From NCBI RefSeq assembly GCF_020400605.1, contig NZ_JAINRD010000003.1, forward strand, positions 1-64,000: a DNA stretch of 64,000 nt. Reading direction: 5' to 3'. The position numbers and the translations under genes were made by a program. Below, piece by piece: positions 53,414 to 60,935 of this stretch. How positions within the stretch are numbered: position 1 is the stretch's first letter; every line of letters begins with the position of its first letter. Source of the DNA: Streptomyces aculeolatus. Lineage in GTDB: Bacteria > Actinomycetota > Actinomycetes > Streptomycetales > Streptomycetaceae. The notes beneath the pieces were generated by a model. That model saw only the letters and a program-made list of their open reading frames with translations. It ran no database searches and had not been told where the DNA came from.

Positions 53414-54613
53414 TCAGCCGCAGAACTCGGCCTCCAGCACGGCGTTCTCCCCCTCCTGGGCGCCCCAGTCGCCGTTCCGGTTCAGGGTGAGCACGTGGCG
53501 GCCGTCGCGGGTGGCCGCCGCCCGGGTCAGGGAGCCGGGGACCTGCCCGCCGTGGCCCCAGACCGTGACCCCGCAGGAGAGCCGGTCGGACCGGATGCCG
53601 AGGCCGTACGCGGCGGCGGGCGCGCCGCCCGTACCGGACTCCTCCGCCTCGATGGGCACGGTGGTCAGCATCTCCCGCAGCTGCTCGCGGGGCAGCAGCC
53701 TGCCGCCCAGCAGGGCGGCGTAGAAGCGGTTCAGGTCGCGGGTGGAGGAGATGACCTGGCCGGCGGAGCCGGCGACGGACGGGTCGAACTCGGTGACGTC
53801 GTACACCGGGGCGTTGGGGTCCTCCTCGTAGAGCCTGGAGTAGTGCCGGCCGTGGGGGCGCGGCACCGCGGCGGAGGTGCCGGGCACGGAGGTTGCCCGC
53901 AGGTGCAGCGGCCGGAGGATCCGCTGCCGGACCTGGGAGGCGTAGTCGTCGCCGGTGGCGCGCTCGATGACCATGCCGGCGAGGATGTAGTTGGTGTCGG
54001 AGTACTCCCAGCCCGTGCCCGGTTCGAAGAGCGGCGGGTGGGAGAGGCCGATCCCGACGAGTTCCTCCGGCGTGGCCCCGTCGTAGCGGTGGTCGAGGAA
54101 GGACTCGCCGGTGAACCTGGCGAGGAAGCCCTCGTCGCGGTTGTAGTTGAAGATCCCGCTGGTGTGGTCGAGCAGCCGGCGCACCGTGATCCTGCGGCCG
54201 TCGTTGCCGTTGCCGCGTACGACGCCGGGGAGCCAGCGCTCCACGGTGTCGTCGAGGGAGAGCACCCCCTCGGCGTCGAGTTGCAGCATCACCGTGGCGG
54301 TGAACGTCTTCGTCAGGCTCCCCACCCGGAACCGGTCGCGGTCCCGGCGCGGCTCGCCCGTGGCCAGGTCCGCCACCCCGGCGTCCCCGCGCCAGCGTGC
54401 GCGCCCGTCGCGCACGGCGGCGAGGGCGCCGGGCGTGCCCTCGGCGACGATGGCGTCCAGGGCCGCCTGCGTGGTGTCGTGCGCCCGCGGTAACCCGGCG
54501 TCCCGCTGCCCCGCGCCTGCCGCGGCGGCGGGTGCGATACCGCCCGCCACCAGCGCTCCCGCGGCGGCGAGCAGCGCCCAGCGCCGGCCCGCCGCGCGTG
54601 TGAGGTCGGTCAT
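53414..54613 (-). CDS. Secreted serine hydrolase, beta-lactamase/DD-peptidase family
   Basis: A 399-residue penicillin-binding-like serine hydrolase. A secretion signal (RRWALLAAAGALVAGG, residues 10-25) suggests export. Active-site motifs are Ser-x-x-Lys in SLTK near residue 98, the Tyr motif EYSDTNY near residue 204, and HGG in WGHGGQVPG near residue 360. Members act as DD-carboxypeptidases, esterases or amidases of class C-like fold. Leu41 is a TTA codon, which may place it under bldA control and so under developmental timing. ATG at 54613 follows a GGGGGA run. Divergent from the MFS gene across 210 bases. Confidence 0.88.
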   Translation of the reverse strand: MTDLTRAAGRRWALLAAAGALVAGGIAPAAAAGAGQRDAGLPRAHDTTQAALDAIVAEGTPGALAAVRDGRARWRGDAGVADLATGEPRRDRDRFRVGSLTKTFTATVMLQLDAEGVLSLDDTVERWLPGVVRGNGNDGRRITVRRLLDHTSGIFNYNRDEGFLARFTGESFLDHRYDGATPEELVGIGLSHPPLFEPGTGWEYSDTNYILAGMVIERATGDDYASQVRQRILRPLHLRATSVPGTSAAVPRPHGRHYSRLYEEDPNAPVYDVTEFDPSVAGSAGQVISSTRDLNRFYAALLGGRLLPREQLREMLTTVPIEAEESGTGGAPAAAYGLGIRSDRLSCGVTVWGHGGQVPGSLTRAAATRDGRHVLTLNRNGDWGAQEGENAVLEAEFCG

Positions 54614-54745
54614 GTCGATCCCCCATTCCCTTGGTCCGCGGCGGTCGCCGCGGCCGTTCACCGCAGTCAACCGGCGAAGCGGTCCGCGGGCGTCAGGGAT
54701 CACCCCCACCCGTCCCCGGACGCCACCCTCGGTCACCCCTGGGAC

Positions 54746-54800
54746 TTGCATACCCCCCAGGGGTAATGTTATATCTCTGTCGCATACCCCCAGGGGGTAT
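54746..54800 (+). promoter_or_regulatory. Promoter with two CsoR-type operators before the MFS gene
   Basis: A -35 TTGCAT (54746-54751) and -10 TTATAT (54769-54774) are spaced by 17 bases. Operator 1, ATACCCCCCAGGGGTAAT (54750-54767), fills the spacer. Operator 2, a perfect 17-bp ATACCCCCAGGGGGTAT (54784-54800), covers the expected transcription start. Both have the TACCCC/GGGGTA symmetry of CsoR/RcnR/FrmR-family repressors (copper, nickel, formaldehyde or persulfide sensors). No such repressor gene is adjacent. Confidence 0.75.
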
Positions 54801-54823
54801 CCTGCTCAAGGAGGCGTACTGCC

Positions 54824-56275
54824 ATGTCATCCGTCAACCCCCGCCGCTGGTGGGCACTGCTCGTGCTCGCCACCGCGCAGTTCATGGTCATCATGGACAC
54901 TTCGATCATCGGCGTCGCGCTCCCGGAGATGCAGCGCGACCTGGGCTTCTCACCGGGCGACCTGCAGTGGGTCTTCAACGCCTACGTCGTCGCCTTCGGC
55001 GGTCTGCTGCTCCTCGGCGGGCGGCTGTCCGACCTCTTCGGCGCCCGCCGCGTGTTCGTCACCGGGTGGGGCGTCCTCATCGCCGGCTCCGTCGTGGCCG
55101 CGGCGGCGCAGACCGCCTGGGTCGAGATAGCCGGGCGCGCCGTGCAGGGCGTCGGCGGCGCGCTCATCGCGCCCTCCGCCATGACCCTGCTCATGATCCT
55201 CTTCACCCACGACCCCCGGGAGCTGGGCAAGGCGCTCGCGCTGTACGGCGCCGCCGCCCCGGCCGGCGGCACCGCCGGGGTCTTCCTCGGCGGCGTGTTC
55301 ACCGAGTGGATGAGCTGGCCGTGGATCTTCATCATCTACGTGCCCATCGGCGTCGCCACGCTGCTCGCCACCGGCCTGCTGCCGTCCGTCCAGCCCCGCC
55401 GCGGCGGCGTGGACGTGCTCGGCGCCGGCGCCGTCACCGCCGGGCTCGCGCTCGCGGTCTTCGCCGTCGTGCGGGCTCCCGAGGTGGGCTGGGGCTCCGC
55501 AGGCACCGTCGTCCAACTGGCCGGCGCCGCCGGGCTGCTGGCGCTCTTCCTGGTGATCCAGCGCACCGCCCGGACGCCGCTCATGCCGCTCGGCGTCTGG
55601 CGCACGCCGCGGCTGGCGTCCGCGAACCTGGCCATGGTGCTGCTCGGCGCCGCCTGGATCCCGATGTGGTACTTCCTCAACCTCTACCTCCAGCAGGTCC
55701 TCGGCTACGGGGCCTTCGCCTCCGGCGCCGCGCTGCTGCCCATGACCGGCCTGCTCATGGTCGTCATGACCCTGCTGGCGGCGCGGCTCCTCGGCCGGTT
55801 CGGGCCCAAGCCGCTGCTGGTCGGCGGGCTGCTGACGCTCGCCGCGGGGCTGCTGTGGCTGTCGGCGGTCGAACCCACCGGGTCGTTCGCGGTCGACGTC
55901 CTGCCCGCCTCGCTGGTCGCGGCGCTGGGCATGTCGCTGGCGTACATCCCGGGGCTGATGGCCGCGATGTCCGGCGTCCCGCAGGAGCAGGCCGGGCTGG
56001 CGTCCGGCATCGTCAACACCACGTACCAGGTGGGCTCCGCCCTCGGCCTCGCGGCGCTGACCGCGCTGGCCACCTCGCAGGGCGCCGACCGCCTCGGCGA
56101 CCTGCCGGCGCTCACCGACGGGTTCAGCGCCGCGTTCACCGGGGCCGCCGGGGTGGCGGCGGCGAGTGCGCTGCTGACGGCGCTGTTCATGGGGCGGCGC
56201 GGCAGCCGGCCGGCGGCCGGCGCCGCCGGCACGGGTGCGGGCACCGGCGCGGGAGCCGAGGAGGTACGCCTCTGA
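54824..56275 (+). CDS. MFS transporter, DHA2 family, under CsoR-type operators
   Basis: A 483-residue 14-helix exporter. It has FMVIMDTSIIGVALPEMQ in helix 1, LQWVFNAYVVAFGGLLLLGG, motif A GRLSDLFGARRVF near residue 66, and GRAVQGVGGALIAPSAMTLL in helix 4. The last ~25 residues are a Gly/Ala tail. The ATG at 54824 follows AAGGAGG. Upstream operators suggest induction by a metal or electrophile through a CsoR-family repressor elsewhere in the genome. A strong terminator follows. The substrate is not clear; resistance to a thiol-reactive or metal-complexing compound fits best. Confidence 0.88.
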   Translation: MSSVNPRRWWALLVLATAQFMVIMDTSIIGVALPEMQRDLGFSPGDLQWVFNAYVVAFGGLLLLGGRLSDLFGARRVFVTGWGVLIAGSVVAAAAQTAWVEIAGRAVQGVGGALIAPSAMTLLMILFTHDPRELGKALALYGAAAPAGGTAGVFLGGVFTEWMSWPWIFIIYVPIGVATLLATGLLPSVQPRRGGVDVLGAGAVTAGLALAVFAVVRAPEVGWGSAGTVVQLAGAAGLLALFLVIQRTARTPLMPLGVWRTPRLASANLAMVLLGAAWIPMWYFLNLYLQQVLGYGAFASGAALLPMTGLLMVVMTLLAARLLGRFGPKPLLVGGLLTLAAGLLWLSAVEPTGSFAVDVLPASLVAALGMSLAYIPGLMAAMSGVPQEQAGLASGIVNTTYQVGSALGLAALTALATSQGADRLGDLPALTDGFSAAFTGAAGVAAASALLTALFMGRRGSRPAAGAAGTGAGTGAGAEEVRL

Positions 56276-56300
56276 CGGCCTGCCGCCGCGCCGCACCACC

Positions 56301-56352
56301 GGGGCACGGGTCACGGGACGCCGCCGCACGGCGGGCCCGTCACCCGTGCCCC
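56301..56352 (+). terminator. Strong terminator after the MFS gene
   Basis: Seventeen-base arms starting GGGGCACGGGT and ending ACCCGTGCCCC pair with a single mismatch around an 18-base loop, 25 bases beyond the MFS stop. It should separate the MFS transcript from the next operon. Confidence 0.75.
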
Positions 56353-56400
56353 GGACGCGTATTCGGGAGGGGTACCGAGACGGGCGCAGTACAACTGGGA

Positions 56401-56455
56401 CCGGCGGCGGGCGACCGGCCGGACACGCAACGTACCGGCCGGTCCCCGCCGCCGG
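56401..56455 (+). other. Second long hairpin in the gap before the lipoprotein operon
   Basis: Arms of 21-22 bases (CCGGCGGCGGG...ACCGGCCGG and its near-complement) pair with one bulge around a 12-base loop. It lies 69 bases before the start at 56524. As it follows a terminator already, it may be a leader structure of the downstream genes or a second terminator. Confidence 0.5.
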
Positions 56456-56523
56456 CACCGACCGACGACGACCCGCGCCGCCCGGCGCGGCCGGCGGCCG
56501 TGCCCCGACCGCGAGGAGGACCC

Positions 56524-56985
56524 GTGCCCACCGACTCACGCGTGTTCGCCGAAGGCAGCCGCGCCCTGCGCTACACCCTCGCCGGGATCGCCGCGCTCGC
56601 CCTCGTCTACGTCGCCGGCGTCCTGGCCTGGGGCGGCGCGTCCTGGTCCACCGCGCCGTTCCGCGGCGCCGCCGACGCACGCGAGCGCACCGTGGGCTCG
56701 GGCGAGTTCCGCCTCTCCACGTACGAGGAGTTCTTCGACCTGTGCGCGGCGGTCGAGACGAAGGAGGACGAGATCGGCGCGCTCCAGGACGAGTTGGACA
56801 CCAAGCCGTCCGAGTACCGCAGCGAGCAGATCACCACCTCCCTCACCGCGCTGCGCGCCACGCGGGCGGAGCTGGTCAACGACTACAACGCCAAGTCCCG
56901 GCAGGAGCACCGCAAGGCGTTCAAGGACGCCGGGCTGCCCGCCGAGCTGAGCACCGACGCGAAGGAGACCTCGTGCGCCGCCTGA
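56524..56985 (+). CDS. Single-pass membrane protein of unknown function
   Basis: A 153-residue protein with one hydrophobic segment near residues 16-38 (YTLAGIAALALVYVAGVLAW) and an extracytoplasmic region that is helical and charged (VETKEDEIGALQDELDT, RATRAELVNDYNAKSRQEH), suggesting a coiled coil. No family recognised. The GTG at 56524 follows GAGGAGG. Its end overlaps the next lipoprotein gene by 13 bases, so the two are a translationally linked pair. They may form a complex at the membrane. Confidence 0.72.
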   Translation: MPTDSRVFAEGSRALRYTLAGIAALALVYVAGVLAWGGASWSTAPFRGAADARERTVGSGEFRLSTYEEFFDLCAAVETKEDEIGALQDELDTKPSEYRSEQITTSLTALRATRAELVNDYNAKSRQEHRKAFKDAGLPAELSTDAKETSCAA

Positions 56986-57539
56986 CCCGTGCCCTCACCG
57001 CCCTCGCCGCGACCGCCGCCCTGGCCTTCACCGCCGCGGCCTGCACCGACGACTCCTCCCAGGCGCAGGAGTCGCGGACCAAGCAGTCCGGCTACGACCG
57101 GATGGTCCAGCGCCAGCCGGCGAACGCGATGACGTACTCCCCGACGCGGGAGACCATCAACAAGTGGGTCGACAACTGGGAGAAGCCCGGGAAGCTGTCG
57201 TACGTCTACCTGCAGAACGCCAACGGGGAGTACGGCTACTTCGTGCTGGAGGGGCTGCCCGTCTCGTACTGCGCCATGCTCACCCCGCCGGAGGACGTCG
57301 ACACCTCCAACACCGGCATGGTGACGAAGACCGCGCCGGGCATGGACGGCGTCTACTACTCCGGCGGCCAGTGCAGCGCGTACTACGGCTTCGACGCCAC
57401 CACCGGCGCGTACCTGGAGTTCACCATCGGCAGCAACCAGAGCTTCTTCCTCTATGACAAGCCGATGGCGCTGCCGGAGTTCCGCGACGCGACGCCGCTC
57501 GGCGAGACGCGCATCGAGGACGGCAAGATCGCCCGTTAG
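56973..57539 (+). CDS. Lipoprotein of unknown function paired with the membrane protein
   Basis: A 188-residue predicted lipoprotein. The GTG start at 56973 gives VRRLTRALTALAATAALAFTA followed by AAC, a plausible lipobox with Cys23. The mature part has two further cysteines (VSYCAML and GGQCSAYY) and aromatic-rich strands (KLSYVYLQNANGEYGYF), pointing to a compact beta domain. It overlaps its upstream partner by 13 bases. Its stop shares bases with the stop of the convergent DUF817 gene. Function is unknown; pairs like this occur in actinobacterial mobile and accessory regions, but I see no phage genes here. Confidence 0.7.
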   Translation: MRRLTRALTALAATAALAFTAAACTDDSSQAQESRTKQSGYDRMVQRQPANAMTYSPTRETINKWVDNWEKPGKLSYVYLQNANGEYGYFVLEGLPVSYCAMLTPPEDVDTSNTGMVTKTAPGMDGVYYSGGQCSAYYGFDATTGAYLEFTIGSNQSFFLYDKPMALPEFRDATPLGETRIEDGKIAR

Positions 57540-58312
57540 GGCTCTCGGGTCCCCGACTCCTCCCTGGCACGGGCGACCAGGACGAAGGTGACCGTGATCA
57601 GCAGCGACCAGGCGGCGAACTTGTCGATGCCCACCGGCTGCCAGCCGGCCGCCTGGTTCGGATAGCGCCACGCGCCGAGCCGGGTGGCGATGTTCTCCGC
57701 CAGCCACAGGAAGAAGCCGATGAGGACGAACGACAGGGCGAGCGGCATCCGGTGGCGCCTGCCGTGCACGGTGAACGTCACCCAGGTCCCCCAGGTCACC
57801 GCGAGCAGCACGGCCGCCAGCAGCCAGCGCGCGTCGGGCAGCCAGTGGTGGGAGAAGAAGTTGACGTAGATCGCCGCCGCCGCAAGCTCCGTGAGCCGCG
57901 GCCGGTACCGGACCAGGCCGAGGTCGAACAGCCGCCAGGCCCGGCACACGTAGCTGCCCACGGCGGCGTACAGGAAGCCGCCGTAGAGCGGCACGCCGGC
58001 GAGCTTCAGCACGGCGGGCTCCGGATAGCTCCACGAGCCGAGCGAGACCTTCAGCAGCTCGAAGGCCAGGCCGATGACGTGGCATACGGCGATGACCGCC
58101 ACCTCCCGTCCCGTGTCCCAGCCGCGGACCCGGAAGAGGACCGTGAGCGCCAGCCCGTAGAGCAGCAGCAGGTCGTAGCGCGCCACCGGCAGCCGGGGTA
58201 TCGCCCCGGAGAGCGCGACGCCGGCCAGCACGGCGGCGGCGAAGGCGCAGCAGCGCAACTGGATGCCGCCGAAGTGCCACAGCTGTCCCATGATCGTCGT
58301 GGCGGATCTCAT
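57536..58312 (-). CDS. DUF817 integral membrane protein
   Basis: A 258-residue protein with about seven to eight hydrophobic helices. FELLKVSLGSWSYPEP near residue 84 and YPNQAAGWQPVGIDKFAAWS near residue 217 match the DUF817 family, membrane proteins of unknown role. Conserved HHWLP and KVSLGSW polar residues inside the membrane could bind a ligand. Start ATG at 58312. It overlaps the lipoprotein gene's stop by three bases, tail to tail. It lies 33 bases downstream of the ECF42 gene on the same strand, so read-through is possible. Confidence 0.87.
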   Translation of the reverse strand: MRSATTIMGQLWHFGGIQLRCCAFAAAVLAGVALSGAIPRLPVARYDLLLLYGLALTVLFRVRGWDTGREVAVIAVCHVIGLAFELLKVSLGSWSYPEPAVLKLAGVPLYGGFLYAAVGSYVCRAWRLFDLGLVRYRPRLTELAAAAIYVNFFSHHWLPDARWLLAAVLLAVTWGTWVTFTVHGRRHRMPLALSFVLIGFFLWLAENIATRLGAWRYPNQAAGWQPVGIDKFAAWSLLITVTFVLVARAREESGTREP

Positions 58313-58345
58313 GAGGGCTAGGACGGCTGCCGCCCCCGCCCGGTT

Positions 58346-59578
58346 CTACCCCGCCGCGTCGCGGCGGCGCGTCAGGTAGGCGGTCTCCGCGGTGTTGCCC
58401 GCCAGCTCGACGGCCCTGTCGTACGCCTCGCGCGCCGCACCGCCGCGGCCCAGCCGGCGCAGCAGGTCGGCGCGGGTGGCGTGGAAGGCGTGGTAGCCGG
58501 CGAGGCTGTCCGCGAGCCGGTCGACGGCCGCCAGCGCGACGTGCGGCCCGTCGGTCTCGGCGACCGCGACCGCCCGGTTGAGGGCGACGACCGGCGAGGG
58601 ATCGAGGCGTACGAGCTGGTCGTACAGGGCGACGACCTGCGACCAGTCGGTGTCGCGGACGTCGCGTGCGGAGGTGTGCACGGCGTTGATGGCGGCGAGG
58701 ATCTGGTAGCGGCCCGGGGCCTCGCCAGCGGCCAGCCGCTCGCGCACCAGCCGGTGGCCCTCGGCGACCAGCGCCGCGTCCCAGGACCCGCGGTCCTGCT
58801 CGCCGAGCGGCACGAGTTCCCCGTTCGCCGAGACCCGCGCCGGCCGGCGGGCCTCGGTGAGGAGCATCAGCGCCAGCAGCCCGGCGGCCTCGCCGTCCGC
58901 GGGCAGCAGGCCGCGGACCAGCCGGGTCAGGCGGATCGCCTCGGCGGTCAGGTCGCGGCGTACCGGGCCTGCGGCCGGACCGGTCGGCAGATAGCCCTCG
59001 TTGAAGACCAGGTAGAGCACGGCCAGCACGCCGGAGACCCGCGCCGGCAGGTCCTCCGCGGCCGGCACCCGGTAGGGGATGCGGGCCGCCTTGATCTTCG
59101 CCTTCGCGCGCGTGATCCGCCGCCCCATCGCGGACTCCTGCACCAGGAAGGCCCGGGCGATCTCGGCCACCGTCAGCCCGCCGACCATGCGCAGCGTCAG
59201 CGCCACCCGGCTCTCCGGCGCGAGCGCCGGATGGCAGCAGGTGAAGATCAGCCGCAGCCGGTCGTCGTCGATGGCGCCGACGTGCTCGTGCGGAGTGTCG
59301 TCGTGGAGCATCCGGGCCTCCCGCTGCTTGCCGTCGCGCTTGCCCTCGCGCCGGATCCGGTCGATCGCCCTGCGGGTGGCGGTGGTGGCGAGCCAGCCGC
59401 CGGGAGCGGGCGGTACGCCGTCGGCCGGCCAGCGCTCGACGGCGGCGGCGAACGCCTCGGCCGCCGCCTCCTCGGCGACGTCGAGGTCGCCGAAGCGCCG
59501 GGTCAGCGCGGCGACGATACGGGCCCACTCGGCGCGGTGCGCGCGGGCGACCGCCTCCCGTACGCCGTCGCCGCTCAC
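58346..59578 (-). CDS. ECF42-type RNA polymerase sigma factor with TPR-like C-terminus
   Basis: A 410-residue sigma factor of the ECF42 group. Region 2 is RFGDLDVAEEAAAEAFAAAV plus PGGWLATTATRRAIDRIRR (near residues 28-78), region 4 is MVGGLTVAEIARAFLVQESA near residue 131, and the long C-terminal domain with VLYLVFNEGYLP and TPR-like helices replaces an anti-sigma factor. The GTG start overlaps the DGPF/YCII gene's stop (GTGA). This ECF42-DGPF pairing is known to be conserved in Streptomyces. It likely drives a small regulon including its partner. Confidence 0.92.
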   Translation of the reverse strand: MSGDGVREAVARAHRAEWARIVAALTRRFGDLDVAEEAAAEAFAAAVERWPADGVPPAPGGWLATTATRRAIDRIRREGKRDGKQREARMLHDDTPHEHVGAIDDDRLRLIFTCCHPALAPESRVALTLRMVGGLTVAEIARAFLVQESAMGRRITRAKAKIKAARIPYRVPAAEDLPARVSGVLAVLYLVFNEGYLPTGPAAGPVRRDLTAEAIRLTRLVRGLLPADGEAAGLLALMLLTEARRPARVSANGELVPLGEQDRGSWDAALVAEGHRLVRERLAAGEAPGRYQILAAINAVHTSARDVRDTDWSQVVALYDQLVRLDPSPVVALNRAVAVAETDGPHVALAAVDRLADSLAGYHAFHATRADLLRRLGRGGAAREAYDRAVELAGNTAETAYLTRRRDAAG

Positions 59579-59898
59579 AGGAACGGCCGTACCTCGACCC
59601 GGCGGTTGCAGTGCTTCGACCCCTCGGCGGCCAGCGCGAGCGCGGCGTCGAGGTCGGGTGCCTCGATGACCCAGAAGCCGGCGAGGAACTCCTTGGTCTC
59701 CAGGAACGGCCCGTCGGTGAGGAGCGGCTGCTCGCCCCGGTTGTCGATGACGGTGGCCGTGTCGGGCGCGGCGAGGCCGCCGGCGAAGACCCAGTTGCCC
59801 TCGGCGCGGAGCCGGTCGTTGAAGCCGTGGATGGCGGTCATCTCCTCCTCGGTGGCGGAGGCGGTCCTGTCGTCGATCACGGAGACCAGGTACTGCAT
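59575..59898 (-). CDS. DGPF/YCII-domain protein partnered with ECF42
   Basis: A 107-residue YCII-related (DGPF domain) protein: MQYLVSVIDD at the start, LLTDGPFLETKEFLAGFWVI near residue 59 and HCNRRVEVRPFL at the end. DGPF proteins are the usual neighbours of ECF42 sigma factors and probably affect or report their activity. The stop overlaps the sigma gene start by four bases. ATG at 59898. Between it and the DHFR-like gene lies a strong hairpin only 22 bases upstream, which may attenuate read-through. Confidence 0.92.
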   Translation of the reverse strand: MQYLVSVIDDRTASATEEEMTAIHGFNDRLRAEGNWVFAGGLAAPDTATVIDNRGEQPLLTDGPFLETKEFLAGFWVIEAPDLDAALALAAEGSKHCNRRVEVRPFL

Positions 59899-59920
59899 GA
59901 CGGGTCCTCTCTCGTCTGCC

Positions 59921-59958
59921 GGCCGCTCCCGGCGCGCGTACGCGGGCCGGGAGCGGCC
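59921..59958 (-). terminator. Hairpin between the DHFR-like gene and the DGPF/ECF42 operon
   Basis: Perfect 13-base arms GGCCGCTCCCGGC and GCCGGGAGCGGCC around a 12-base loop, 49 bases beyond the DHFR-like stop. It can act as terminator for that gene. It ends only 22 bases before the DGPF start codon, so it could also be a leader structure. Confidence 0.65.
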
Positions 59959-60007
59959 GTCGGGGACGGCGGGTCGGGACGGCGGGTCGGGGACGGCGGG
60001 GCCGCGG

Positions 60008-60640
60008 CTACGAGTCGCGGCCCGGGCCGGCGTCCTCACCGGCGTACTCCGGGCGCCCGGCCGGCCGGTAGACCTGTGCCGTGATACCACCCGGGAAGGC
60101 CCGGTGGTCGACCAGGTCGAGCGCCGCGTCCGGCCCCTCGGCGGGAAACAGCCGCCGGCCCTGGCCGACGACCACCGGGTAGGTCAGCAGGGTGATCTCG
60201 TCGACCAGGCCGTTCGCGAGGAGGCAGCGCAGGAGCTTTCCGCTGCCGTGCACCTGCACCTCCCCTGCGCCGCCGGCCTTCAGCTCCCGTACGGCGTGCA
60301 CGGGGTCGCCGGCCAGGACGCGGGTGCCCGCCCACTGCGGGTCGGTGAGCGTGTTCGACACCACGTACTTGGGCTGCCGGTTGAGGGGCCCGCCGATGGG
60401 GTTGTCCTCGGGGTTGGGCAGGACGCCCCAGGAGCCGGCGAAGACCTCGTAGGTCCAGCGGCCGAAGAGGAAGGCGTCGGCGCGCTGGTACACCTCGCCG
60501 AGGTAGGCCTCGGCCTCCGGCTCGAACAGCGGCAGCGCCCAGCCGCCCCGCTCGAACCCGTCCCTGCGGTCCTCGTCGGACCGGCCGAGGCCCTGCATCA
60601 CTCCGTCGACGGAGACGTTGGTGACGGTCGTCAGCTTCAT
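60008..60640 (-). CDS. RibD C-terminal/DHFR-like protein (copy 2)
   Basis: A 210-residue DHFR-like reductase. It begins KLTTVTNVSVDGVMQG, has AFLFGRWTYEVFAGSWG near residue 56, KYVVSNTLTDPQWAGTRV, the nucleotide-binding VQVHGSGKLLRCLL near residue 128 and DEITLLTYPVVVGQGRRLF. It lies just upstream of the ECF42 unit on the same strand, a common neighbour of DGPF/ECF42 genes, which suggests it belongs to the same regulon. ATG at 60640 follows AAGGGA. The substrate is unknown. Confidence 0.88.
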   Translation of the reverse strand: MKLTTVTNVSVDGVMQGLGRSDEDRRDGFERGGWALPLFEPEAEAYLGEVYQRADAFLFGRWTYEVFAGSWGVLPNPEDNPIGGPLNRQPKYVVSNTLTDPQWAGTRVLAGDPVHAVRELKAGGAGEVQVHGSGKLLRCLLANGLVDEITLLTYPVVVGQGRRLFPAEGPDAALDLVDHRAFPGGITAQVYRPAGRPEYAGEDAGPGRDS

Positions 60641-60935
60641 GGTCGTTCCCTTCTGCGGACAGCCCGCGCGGGTGCCCTCTCACCTCTTCCACGAACGCCG
60701 CCGCCCGGATCCGACACCGATCCCGTCGTGGTCTGCCGAAAGGTGACGCTACCTCCGCGATCACCACTCCCCGCGCAGGTACGAGCGCGGGCCGTCACCC
60801 GGGTCCCGGGGCGCGCCGGACGGGGCGAAACACCCGCCGTGTCGGCTATCTCCGCATGCGGACGGCCGGTGTACCTTCGTAAGGAGGCTCGCCGTCCACA
60901 ACACGACGGCGGCCGCGGGGGGTTGGTGAGTACGC

